From Bordetella parapertussis (GTDB taxonomy: Bacteria > Pseudomonadota > Gammaproteobacteria > Burkholderiales > Burkholderiaceae_D): a stretch of DNA of 19,720 nt. Positions 1 through 6,919 of the stretch are shown in pieces. Within the stretch, counting starts at the first letter, position 1; each line of letters begins with the position of its first letter. Made by a program: the position numbers and the translations under genes. The DNA lies in contig CAMCXB010000045.1 of the NCBI GenBank assembly GCA_945883145.1, forward strand, positions 1-19,720. The letters run 5' to 3'. The notes beneath the pieces are model-generated. The model saw nothing but the letters and a program-made list of their open reading frames with translations. It did not search any database and had not been told where the DNA came from.

Positions 1-146
1 TTCCAGGTAATAAATACCCACAACAATTCCTACTTGCCCTCTACACCTGATATTAAATTTTTTAGTTCAGATGAGTTGCGCACACTCTCATAAAGGGTAA
101 CTAGCTTTTTGCAGATTGAGTATTTAGACGAACATAAATGGCAGGT

Positions 147-203
147 CTAATTCGGCTTTACAATTAATTCAGAAGTAGGCCTCTAATCCATACATTGATC
201 TAT
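147..203. repeat. Diverged dispersed repeat, copy A
   Basis: This stretch shares a pattern with 8250-8305 in the same orientation. Both begin CTAATTCG, continue with a CTTTA(C/A)AATTAATTCA block, then AAGTAGGCCTCT, and end with (A)TACATT followed by an AT-rich tail. Most positions match over about 57 bases, with a one-base gap near the end. It lies 74 bases upstream of the acyltransferase start, so it could carry regulatory sequence for that gene. The second copy does not precede a gene in the same way. Its function is unknown. Confidence 0.55.
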
Positions 204-276
204 GAAGCAAGACTCTATTACCTTATGGCCTTAAACTGGTAACAGATCATAAGCTACTGGCTTCCTAGCTCCGCCA

Positions 277-2325
277 ATGGAAAAACAATCAAAATCTGTC
301 CAAACGACAGCACAAAATTCGATCAAGCTAAGCTACAGGCAGGATATTGACGGCCTGCGTGCAATCGCCGTTATCGCTATTGTCGTTTTTCATGCATTCC
401 CTTCTTTGATACCCGGTGGCTTCGTCGGTGTGGATATTTTTTTTGTTATTTCAGGTTTTTTGATTACCTCACTGATTCTTCAAAAACAGCACAACAAAAT
501 TTTTAGTCTCAGTGAGTTTTATGCAAGTCGAATTAGACGGATTTTTCCTACGCTCATACTTGTAATGTCAGCCTCTTTCGCATTTGGTTGGATTGCGTTG
601 ATTTCAGATGAGTACAAAATATTGGGCAAGCACATAGCAGCAAGCGCAGTTTTCATTCCGAATTTTATTTTTTGGAGTGAAAGCGGTTACTTCGACTATG
701 CAGCTGCTACGAAGCCGCTATTGCATCTATGGAGTCTGGGTATTGAAGAGCAGTTTTATCTGCTGTGGCCTCTACTTGCCGGACTTTGCTTTAGATACAG
801 AATCAACTTAGTAAAAGTGAGTGGGGTAATTTTTCTAACTTCGCTAATCATTAATCTATTGATGATAGAGGTAGCAGCTTCAGCTACTTTTTTTTCGCCA
901 CTCAGCAGAATATGGGAGTTATTAGCTGGCTGGCTGTTAGCACTTTTTATGCAAAGTAAAACGAGTATATTCGAAACTACACAGCATAAATTTTTAGAAC
1001 ACAATTACATTAATCACGGTCTCACTACTCTGGGACTGTTGTTGATTTTATGTAGTCTTTTTTTATTTGATCAAGACATCGCTTTTCCAGGTGGCTGGGC
1101 ACTCATACCTGTAACCGGATCGGTATTGATCATTCTTGCAGGCGAAAAAGCTTGGCTGAATAATTTGGTCTTATCAAATAAGATCGTGGTCGGTGTTGGC
1201 TTAATCAGCTTCCCTTTATATCTTTGGCATTGGCCACTACTATCTTTTGCTTGCATCATTAGCGGCACTACACCAGACTGGCCTCTTCGCCTTGCTCTCG
1301 TCATGTCGTCGTTTGTGTTGGCCTTTCTTAGCACTCATTTTCTTGAACGACCAATTCGATTCGGTCGCAAAACAAAAACTAAAGTCACACTACTTGTTAT
1401 TGCAATGATCGTCATGGGTGGAGTGGGATTAGCCACATTCTTGAAGGGCGGATTCGAAGGACGTATTTCGAATCAAGAGGTCAAGGCACAACTTGCTGAT
1501 CTCAACTTTGATATTCCAGATAGTACTGGTTGGTATTGTAACGACCTTCAATTTGATAGCCCCCGCTGTCATTCAACTGGCCCTAATCCTTCCGTTGTCG
1601 TGATTGGAGATAGTCATGCTCTTACTATCTATTCTGGATTGCGCGATCTGTTCAAAGCCAAAGGTCAAGATATCGGTCTTTATGGCGCCAGTGACGGTTG
1701 CCCTCCTCTCCTCAACATAGTGATACAAGATCAGGGTGGTGACTTTAGAAACTGCTTAAAAAAGGGAACGCACGCCATACAGCGAATTATTGCTGACCAA
1801 AGTATCCGGGAAGTGATATTAACCAGTAGAGGCCCGATGTATACGACAGGTTTAGGTTATGGTGACATCGAATCAACACAGTTTGGTAGATGGGTTCTTC
1901 ACTTCGAAGGTGTAAAGCAAGACGAGTTAGATAACAGCACTGTTTTTTCTATGGGGTTGACTAAAACTTTAGACGCACTATTGGCAGCTGGAAAAAAAGT
2001 CACTTTTTTGCATGATGTGCCTGAGCTCGGTTTTGATATCAGGCGATGCTTTTCGTTTCGTCCGTTATCCATATCATCGAATGAAACACACAGCTGCTCT
2101 CTAAGCAGGACAGATTTTGAAAAGCGAACCAGCGCCTTCAAAATAATGGTGGATAAAATTCTAGCGCAACGACCAGAAGTTAAAGTTATTGATTTGGCTA
2201 AAGCCTTGTGTGATGAAAATCGATGCTATGGCTCAAAGGACGGTGTACTGTTTTATATTGATGATGATCATTTAAGCCACCGAGGTTCTGCTTATGTAGT
2301 TAGCAAGCTCAGGAATGAATTTTGA
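277..2325 (+). CDS. OafA/YrhL-type O-acyltransferase with C-terminal SGNH domain
   Basis: This is an inner-membrane acyltransferase, probably O-acetylating lipopolysaccharide O-antigen or another surface glycan. The N-terminal half (about residues 20-375) is an acyltransferase_3 domain with about ten hydrophobic helices. It has the family signatures DGLRAIAV and FFVISGF, His39 in the first helix, and the LLHLWSLGIEEQFYLLWP block. After a final helix near 370-390 comes a periplasmic SGNH hydrolase-like domain with GDSH (nucleophile Ser446) and a D-x-x-H-L-S block (Asp662, His665). The length of 682 residues is normal for the fused form. No clear Shine-Dalgarno sequence precedes the ATG, but the family alignment supports this start. 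No glycan-synthesis genes are adjacent, so the acceptor cannot be named. A hairpin 95 bases downstream may terminate the transcript. Confidence 0.93.
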   Translation: MEKQSKSVQTTAQNSIKLSYRQDIDGLRAIAVIAIVVFHAFPSLIPGGFVGVDIFFVISGFLITSLILQKQHNKIFSLSEFYASRIRRIFPTLILVMSASFAFGWIALISDEYKILGKHIAASAVFIPNFIFWSESGYFDYAAATKPLLHLWSLGIEEQFYLLWPLLAGLCFRYRINLVKVSGVIFLTSLIINLLMIEVAASATFFSPLSRIWELLAGWLLALFMQSKTSIFETTQHKFLEHNYINHGLTTLGLLLILCSLFLFDQDIAFPGGWALIPVTGSVLIILAGEKAWLNNLVLSNKIVVGVGLISFPLYLWHWPLLSFACIISGTTPDWPLRLALVMSSFVLAFLSTHFLERPIRFGRKTKTKVTLLVIAMIVMGGVGLATFLKGGFEGRISNQEVKAQLADLNFDIPDSTGWYCNDLQFDSPRCHSTGPNPSVVVIGDSHALTIYSGLRDLFKAKGQDIGLYGASDGCPPLLNIVIQDQGGDFRNCLKKGTHAIQRIIADQSIREVILTSRGPMYTTGLGYGDIESTQFGRWVLHFEGVKQDELDNSTVFSMGLTKTLDALLAAGKKVTFLHDVPELGFDIRRCFSFRPLSISSNETHSCSLSRTDFEKRTSAFKIMVDKILAQRPEVKVIDLAKALCDENRCYGSKDGVLFYIDDDHLSHRGSAYVVSKLRNEF

Positions 2326-2419
2326 TGAATGATTTTTGTGTTGAACAATTTTTTTCGTCTTATTTATTTGTGATACCCAATTGGTGCGAATTCTTTCACA
2401 CGGCTAATTACTGCTTATT

Positions 2420-2444
2420 GTGTCATTCACCCTGTGACACTTTT
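2420..2444 (+). terminator. Possible intrinsic terminator after the acyltransferase gene
   Basis: GTGTCA (2420-2425) pairs perfectly with TGACAC (2435-2440), with one further T-G wobble inside. The hairpin is followed directly by TTTT (2441-2444). The stem is short and the T run is only four bases, so termination would be moderate at best. It lies 95 bases past the acyltransferase stop. Confidence 0.4.
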
Positions 2445-2713
2445 GCACGATAGATTTAAGGTGGATTTTCTAAGTAAGTTACGTTTGATGAAAAATACGT
2501 GCGACTCCGATAAACCAAAGTTTTACTCAAATTGAATTTAAAATAATTTTAAGCGGTCTGGATTTTCTTTTAATACGCAGGTCACTGGTTCGCATTCAAG
2601 TCAAGAGCCGCAGAATAAGCAGTTGAATCAATCACTTAGCTCAATCCATCTAGTTAAGTTTTTTTGTTTAGTAGAATAGATAAACATCTCAGTGCTAGCA
2701 TTAGAAACAAAGC

Positions 2714-2757
2714 ATTACAATCCGTCGGAAACCTCCGACTTCAACGTCACTTGTAAT
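2714..2757. promoter_or_regulatory. Nested inverted repeat ahead of the sulfur cluster
   Basis: An outer perfect 7-base inverted repeat, ATTACAA (2714-2720) and TTGTAAT (2751-2757), encloses an inner perfect 6-base stem, GTCGGA (2724-2729) and TCCGAC (2734-2739), with an AACC loop. The structure ends 12 bases before the TusA-like start codon, where no Shine-Dalgarno sequence is visible. It could be an operator for a dimeric regulator, an mRNA leader structure controlling translation, or a remnant terminator without a T run. The pairing is seen directly; the role is inferred. Confidence 0.45.
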
Positions 2758-2769
2758 TTATAAATACAT

Positions 2770-2997
2770 ATGGTCGAACACAATCACGAGTGGAATGCCG
2801 GCGATTTAGGCTGTGGCGAGTTGGTGTTGGGTGTGCGCAAACGCTTACGCGCGCATCCAGGGCAAGTGTTGAAGCTGATAGCACTCGATACCGGCGCTGT
2901 AGTCGACTTGCAAGCGTTTTGTAATATGACAGGACATGAGATGCTGGCCGTTGACGCTGCAACAAGAACTTACTGGTTGCGTGGTCGAACGGCTTAA
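2770..2997 (+). CDS. TusA-like sulfurtransferase-fold protein
   Basis: A 75-residue protein with the length and layout of TusA/SirA-like sulfur carriers: a short beta strand, then a Cys at the start of an amphipathic helix (Cys15 in GDLGCGEL), then a K/L-rich strand, then a second conserved region with Cys51 in DLQAFCNMTGHE. Classical TusA proteins have a CPxP motif at the active cysteine. Here it reads CGEL, so both prolines are missing while the cysteine stays. The same pattern (GDLxCG, RK, P-x-G, DLxAxCxxTGxE, closing L-x-x-G) recurs at the N terminus of the fusion protein at 3421, so the two domains are paralogues. It is the first gene of a three-gene same-strand cluster with a DsrE-like gene 36 bases downstream. 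It probably carries a persulfide on Cys15. The reading frame is firm although no ribosome-binding site is evident. Confidence 0.8.
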   Translation: MVEHNHEWNAGDLGCGELVLGVRKRLRAHPGQVLKLIALDTGAVVDLQAFCNMTGHEMLAVDAATRTYWLRGRTA

Positions 2998-3020
2998 TTT
3001 TTTTTTCATTAATTGTTTCT

Positions 3021-3027
3021 AGAGGAG
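3021..3027 (+). promoter_or_regulatory. Ribosome-binding site that fixes the DsrE-like start
   Basis: AGAGGAG lies 6 bases before the ATG at 3034. The open frame extends back to a TTG at 3013, but that codon is upstream of this site, so the ATG is the better start. Confidence 0.75.
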
Positions 3028-3033
3028 TTCACA

Positions 3034-3396
3034 ATGTCCGGCAAATTCTGTATCAATCTCACCTGCAGCACTGATAACACCGATCGTGCCACTGTCGCAT
3101 TCGTAGTTGCCAATGCAGCGGTAGCTTCTGACAAGGACACACTAGTGTTTCTTTCCATCGAGGCAGTGCGTCTTTCACAAAAGGGTGTCGCTGAAAGCAT
3201 TCATGAAGAAGGTTTTGCGCCACTCAAAGACCTGATGAACAGCTTCCTTGAAGCTGGTGGAAAAATCTTCATCTGCTCGCCTTGCTTCAAAAAGCGCAAG
3301 CTGGATGAAAACAATTTGGTGGAAGGCACATTGATTGTTGGCGGCGCCAAGTTGGTGGAATTCATGAGCGATGGCTGTCCTAGTCTGAGTTATTAA
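3034..3396 (+). CDS. DsrE-family sulfur-relay protein
   Basis: A 120-residue cytoplasmic protein with the DsrE/DsrF-like fold. An N-terminal strand (KFCINLTCS) is followed by a helix rich in small residues (ATVAFVVANAAV), a strand (DTLVFLSIEAV), a helix with LKDLMNSFLEAGG, then KIFICSPCFKKR, and a GCPSLSY tail. The C81-S-P-C84 pair sits where many DsrE-like proteins carry their cysteines, and Cys115 is near the C terminus. Known DsrE-family proteins pass protein persulfides to TusA-type carriers, which fits the TusA-like genes on both sides. The start is the ATG with a strong AGAGGAG. There are 24 bases to the next gene, so co-transcription is likely. The substrate and direction of sulfur flow are inferred. 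Confidence 0.87.
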   Translation: MSGKFCINLTCSTDNTDRATVAFVVANAAVASDKDTLVFLSIEAVRLSQKGVAESIHEEGFAPLKDLMNSFLEAGGKIFICSPCFKKRKLDENNLVEGTLIVGGAKLVEFMSDGCPSLSY

Positions 3397-3420
3397 ACTT
3401 TCATAACCCCAGATCAAACC

Positions 3421-4977
3421 ATGCAAGCTAGTCCATCCCATAGCCACCGGTCCGATGTCAGTTTTGACGGTGGCGATTTGGATTGCGGCAATGGCTTGCT
3501 GCTACTTATCCGTAAGCATATCGATCCGCTGCCTAGAGGCGGCTTATTGGAGATACGTTCCTCCGAGATTTCGGTCGAAGAGGATCTACCCGCTTGGTGT
3601 AGGCTGACTGGAAATGAACTGGTTTCATGGACGAAGCAAGATAAACAACGTAGTTTTCTGGTTGCTAAGGGCAAGTTTTCTGAGCGCATCAGTCTGCTAG
3701 TTACTGAAGGCCTAACTAACACTGCGACCGCAGCGAACACTGCACTGGTCAACGCGCCTGTAAACATAGTGATACCAGCCGAGCTACCTGCGCCTATCGC
3801 TGCACCACCAATTTCACCCCTATCAGTAATGGGTATTGGCAGTTGGCCTCGCCCGCGCTGGATGCTGCAGGCGATGTATGATCATATGGAGGGCAGACTG
3901 GATGCAGAGTCATTTCAATTAACCGCTAATGATGCGGTTCGGCTTTCTGTAGCTGCACAATTGCGTGCTGGTGTTGATGTGGTGACCGATGGAGAGCAGC
4001 GTCGTGATAGCTATGCCAGCTTTGTGGGCGGTATCCTCGATAACTGTCAGCTGATTCCACTCACCGATTTACTGCCATTGGTCGATGATCCAGAAGAATT
4101 TGCCAGAGAACTGCGTGCTCTAGATGTACCGGCCTCTGAAGTTCGTCATCCAGCAGTTTTTGGTCCCCTAGGCCGAAGTAAGCCGCTAGCAGTGCATGAA
4201 ATGGATTTCGTAAAAACGCTCTCCAATAAGCCCGTCAAGATCGCCCTGCCCGGACCTTATCTGCTAACACGAACCATGTGGCTAGAGTGTGTTTCCGATC
4301 GTGCTTATGCAAATCGTGAAACGCTGGCAACTGACATCGTTCGAGTGCTGCGTGAAGAGTTGGCTAGCCTGTTAGCAGAAGGTGTCGCGCTAGTTCAGTT
4401 TGATGAACCAGTGCTCTCTGAAGTGGTGTACTCCGGATCAGTATCGAAGCGCAGTTTCATGTGTGGTGCCTTGTCTGAAAAAAACGAGATACCTGAAGAG
4501 CTAGGGTTTGCGCGTGAACTGATTAACGCAGTAGTTGCCGGTTTTCCAAAAGAGCGTCTTGCCGTACATATGTGCCGTGGCAATTGGACGCCAGACGAAG
4601 GCGCGGCTTTGTCGGGCAATTACACACCGCTGATTGAAACGCTCTCCGGTTTGCAGGTGGGTAGCCTGTTGCTAGAGTTGTGTACACCTCGTGCAGGTGA
4701 AATGGAAATACTGCGTGCTATTCCTGACGATGTACGCATCGGCGTTGGTATCTGCAATCAAAAACATGCGCACATCGAAACGCTAGATGCTGTACTCAGC
4801 AAGGGCGAGCAAGCAATTCAGTTATTTGGAAAAGAGCGTGTGCTATTCACGCCTGATTGTGGGTTTGCGACCTTTGCGGATAATCCACTGGCTTCAGAAC
4901 AGATTGCTGAACAAAAGCTAAAAGTAATTTCCGCCGCTAGCAGCATTCTGCGGCAGCGGCACGGATTGCATACCTAG
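3421..4977 (+). CDS. TusA-like domain fused to MetE-type zinc methyltransferase core
   Basis: This 518-residue protein has two parts. Residues about 12-84 are a TusA-like domain (Cys22 in GDLDCGNG, Cys60 in LPAWCRLTGNE), paralogous to the protein encoded at 2770. A low-complexity Ala/Pro/Val linker spans about 95-132. From 133 onward is the C-terminal barrel of cobalamin-independent methionine synthase. It starts MGIGSWPRP and contains TDGEQRRDSY (189-198), QFDEP (326-330) and the zinc-ligand set His383, Cys385 (HMCRGN), Glu419 and Cys480 (DCGF). The N-terminal barrel of full MetE, about half of the 750-residue enzyme, is absent. Short core-MetE proteins often do not use methyl-folate, so the donor and acceptor here are open. 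The fused sulfur-carrier domain suggests the thiol substrate or product is carrier-bound. The ATG has only a weak ribosome-binding site. The gene converges on the one at 5033. Confidence 0.9.
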   Translation: MQASPSHSHRSDVSFDGGDLDCGNGLLLLIRKHIDPLPRGGLLEIRSSEISVEEDLPAWCRLTGNELVSWTKQDKQRSFLVAKGKFSERISLLVTEGLTNTATAANTALVNAPVNIVIPAELPAPIAAPPISPLSVMGIGSWPRPRWMLQAMYDHMEGRLDAESFQLTANDAVRLSVAAQLRAGVDVVTDGEQRRDSYASFVGGILDNCQLIPLTDLLPLVDDPEEFARELRALDVPASEVRHPAVFGPLGRSKPLAVHEMDFVKTLSNKPVKIALPGPYLLTRTMWLECVSDRAYANRETLATDIVRVLREELASLLAEGVALVQFDEPVLSEVVYSGSVSKRSFMCGALSEKNEIPEELGFARELINAVVAGFPKERLAVHMCRGNWTPDEGAALSGNYTPLIETLSGLQVGSLLLELCTPRAGEMEILRAIPDDVRIGVGICNQKHAHIETLDAVLSKGEQAIQLFGKERVLFTPDCGFATFADNPLASEQIAEQKLKVISAASSILRQRHGLHT

Positions 4978-5032
4978 ACGATGGCTTGAATACAACTTGG
5001 TGCATCTACTCCAGCCAATAATCATGATCAAG

Positions 5033-5800
5033 TCAGTCAAGATCCCTAGCAACACGAAAGCCGCTAGCGCTAAAACGGTAATACGTTGGATGGCTTCCAT
5101 CTCTAACAGTGGTTCTTAAATTCTGGGGATCATCACCCCAAGAGCCTCCGCGTAAAACTCGTAAAGAACAGTTTCCACTCAGCCAAGCACTGCCATCGAC
5201 TGGCGCATTCTGATAATTGCTTTGCCAGCAATCTTCTGTCCATTCAGCTACATTTCCAATCATGTCGTGAAGACCAAATTGATTAGGTTTTTTTAAGCCG
5301 ACAACGTTTGGGTTGGTAGCATTTTTGTTAGACCATGCGTATTGATCTATTTGGGTATCACTATCGCCCCATGGGTATCTGGTAGTGCTGCCAGCACGGG
5401 CGGCATACTCCCATTCTGCTTCGGATGGTAATCTGTATTTTTTACCGGTTTTTTGGCTAAGCTTTTTGATGTAAGTCTGTGCATCATTCCATGAGATATT
5501 TTCTACAGGTTGTGCTGAACCCTTGTTTAAACTCGGATCAGAGCCCATGACTGCATACCACTCAAATTGTGTAACTTCAAATTTGCCCAACGCGAATGCT
5601 GCGATGTTTACTAAATGTCGAGGTTTTTCATCATCATGTAGATCTGAATTTTTTGATTTGGTTGATTCAACCAAATTGGAACTACCCATATAAAAATTCG
5701 CAGATTCTAACTTCACCATTTCTGGACAAACTGAGCAGTCAGTAAAACCCCAGGTCAATTTGGTCAGAGCCATTAAAAGTAGAAATAAATAAATTCTCAT
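5033..5800 (-). CDS. Secreted SUMF1/FGE-like domain protein lacking the catalytic cysteines
   Basis: A 255-residue protein with a signal peptide (about residues 1-18) and one formylglycine-generating-enzyme-like (FGE-sulfatase) domain. Family blocks are clear: an F-x-MGS near 36, VTQFEWYAVMG, PVENISWNDAQTY, RLPSEAEWEYAARAG (123-137), WGD, GLHDMIGNVAEWTEDCW, RVLRGGSW (214-221), and a closing GFRVARD. True formylglycine-generating enzymes carry two cysteines shortly after RGGS(W/F). Here that stretch reads GDDPQNLRTTVRDG, so the copper/redox pair is absent. The protein is therefore unlikely to activate sulfatases. It more resembles PvdO/NirV-type or structural members of the fold. Its four cysteines (22, 25, 191, 211) could form disulfides in the periplasm. 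No sulfatase gene is nearby. It is transcribed alone and diverges from the gene at 5958. Confidence 0.88.
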   Translation of the reverse strand: MRIYLFLLLMALTKLTWGFTDCSVCPEMVKLESANFYMGSSNLVESTKSKNSDLHDDEKPRHLVNIAAFALGKFEVTQFEWYAVMGSDPSLNKGSAQPVENISWNDAQTYIKKLSQKTGKKYRLPSEAEWEYAARAGSTTRYPWGDSDTQIDQYAWSNKNATNPNVVGLKKPNQFGLHDMIGNVAEWTEDCWQSNYQNAPVDGSAWLSGNCSLRVLRGGSWGDDPQNLRTTVRDGSHPTYYRFSASGFRVARDLD

Positions 5801-5957
5801 GTTTAGCTTACCTTTTCATGATGCGGATCTTGCGCATAGTTCAAGCTCCCTGCAATTCACTTCTTCGCTCAAATCATTGTTTGAATCTGAACCCAACTCG
5901 TTTTGTCTAAATGCTTTATTATTTTATTAAATGTATTAACTAACTCGAGGTTACTCT

Positions 5958-6368
5958 TTGTTTGACATCGTTACCCGTATATCTGCTTTATTAACTTCCT
6001 CCTTACTTTTTGGAGGTATGTTGTTGTTTTCAGCTAGTTTTGCTGCTTTTTTATTCAAATCATTACCACCAGGAGAGGCAAGGGTATTAATACGCAAAGC
6101 CTTCCCCTCTTTTTATATTTTCGTGATTATCACATCACTTATTGCAGCCTTACTATCGCTAAATAGCAGCTTATATAGTGCCAATATCTTAGCGCTCATT
6201 ACTTTATCCACTATACCTACTCGGCAAATCTTAATGCCTGCCATTAATGCTGCATCAGACGAAAAACTAAATCAGCGCTTTTTAGTGTTACATAGTCTAT
6301 CGGTGGTCATTACCCTAGTACACATCATCGCAGTTGCATTGGTGATTGTTGATTTAGCAGTTAAATAA
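5958..6368 (+). CDS. DUF4149/TMEM205-like membrane protein
   Basis: A 136-residue integral membrane protein with four hydrophobic segments (about 10-32, 48-68, 74-90 and 110-132). The GGMLLFSASFAAFLFKSLPP segment, followed by a basic helix and a FPSFY motif, is typical of the DUF4149 family. The start is TTG, supported by a GAGG at 5947-5950 placed 7 bases upstream, and no ATG fits the family N terminus. The molecular role of the family in bacteria is not established, and neither neighbour gives a clue. The HNH gene follows after 30 bases and may share the transcript. Confidence 0.75.
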   Translation: MFDIVTRISALLTSSLLFGGMLLFSASFAAFLFKSLPPGEARVLIRKAFPSFYIFVIITSLIAALLSLNSSLYSANILALITLSTIPTRQILMPAINAASDEKLNQRFLVLHSLSVVITLVHIIAVALVIVDLAVK

Positions 6369-6398
6369 ACGTGCTTATTTTTCAGGTCCATCCATGCA

Positions 6399-6752
6399 AT
6401 GACTGGGCGCATCAAGAAAAAATATATTCAAGCTGAGCTTAGTAATTTACCAGATCGAGAATCTGAATTATTTATTTGCCCACTTTGCGATAGAGTCATT
6501 CCAAAATCTCAGCGAGATGAGCACCACCTCATTCCTAAATCCCATAAGGGTCGAGAAACGGTGATATTACATCGCATTTGCCATCGACAAATACATGCTC
6601 TTTTTACAGAAACAGAGCTAGCACGCCAATATAACACCGTAGAAAAATTAAAAGTGCAAGAGGACTTAGTAGATTTTATAAAGTGGGTTCGTTTAAAGCC
6701 TGACGATTTTTTTGAACGAACCCGTAAGAGTAGAAGGCTAAAGTCACCATAG
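6399..6752 (+). CDS. HNH endonuclease-like protein
   Basis: A basic 117-residue protein with a compact HNH (beta-beta-alpha metal) nuclease motif. C27-P-L-C30 starts a zinc-knuckle-like element, DEHHLIPKSHKG (40-51) supplies the first catalytic His, and LHRICHRQIH (57-66) supplies the last metal ligands, with Cys61 as a possible zinc ligand. This layout matches small stand-alone HNH proteins found widely in proteobacteria, whose substrates are mostly unknown. No methyltransferase, phage terminase or toxin partner is adjacent, so it is not obviously a restriction or phage gene. Only a weak AGG (6384-6386) precedes the ATG, and the 30-base gap suggests coupling to the DUF4149 gene. Confidence 0.82.
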   Translation: MTGRIKKKYIQAELSNLPDRESELFICPLCDRVIPKSQRDEHHLIPKSHKGRETVILHRICHRQIHALFTETELARQYNTVEKLKVQEDLVDFIKWVRLKPDDFFERTRKSRRLKSP

Positions 6753-6908
6753 AACTCTTACAGCAATAAAGTAATGTGAAGATCCAATCTTGCTAGCATC
6801 TTTTTCATGTGTAGTCCTACTCAAAAATTTTATAGAGTAGAAGGTGCTTGGTTAAGCAGTTATAAGCTAGCAAACCAAATTAGAATTGAACAATCTCATT
6901 TAATTAAT

Positions 6909-6914
6909 AAGGGA
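6909..6914 (+). promoter_or_regulatory. Ribosome-binding site of the FolB-like gene
   Basis: AAGGGA lies 5 bases before the ATG at 6920 and supports that start. Confidence 0.6.
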
Positions 6915-6919
6915 TAGAA

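Larger units (their letters stand above)
2326..2769. other. AT-rich 444-base intergenic region
   Basis: I see no coding region here. The space holds a terminator-like hairpin (2420-2444), a sequence resembling the decayed 3' half of a tRNA (2567-2610), and a nested inverted repeat (2714-2757) just before the sulfur cluster. The rest is AT-rich. The promoter of the 2770-4977 cluster should lie here, but I cannot single out convincing -35 and -10 boxes. Confidence 0.6.

Noticed and set aside
3421..4977. Annotation as ordinary methionine synthase MetE
   Set aside because: The N-terminal barrel is absent and a TusA-like domain is fused instead. The zinc ligands alone do not show that homocysteine and methyl-folate are the substrates.
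5033..5800. Sulfatase-activating formylglycine-generating enzyme
   Set aside because: Both catalytic cysteines after RGGSW are missing and no sulfatase is nearby.
5821..5837. ATGCG...CGCAT inverted repeat between the FGE-like and DUF4149 genes
   Set aside because: The arms are only five bases with a 7-base gap, too short to claim an operator.
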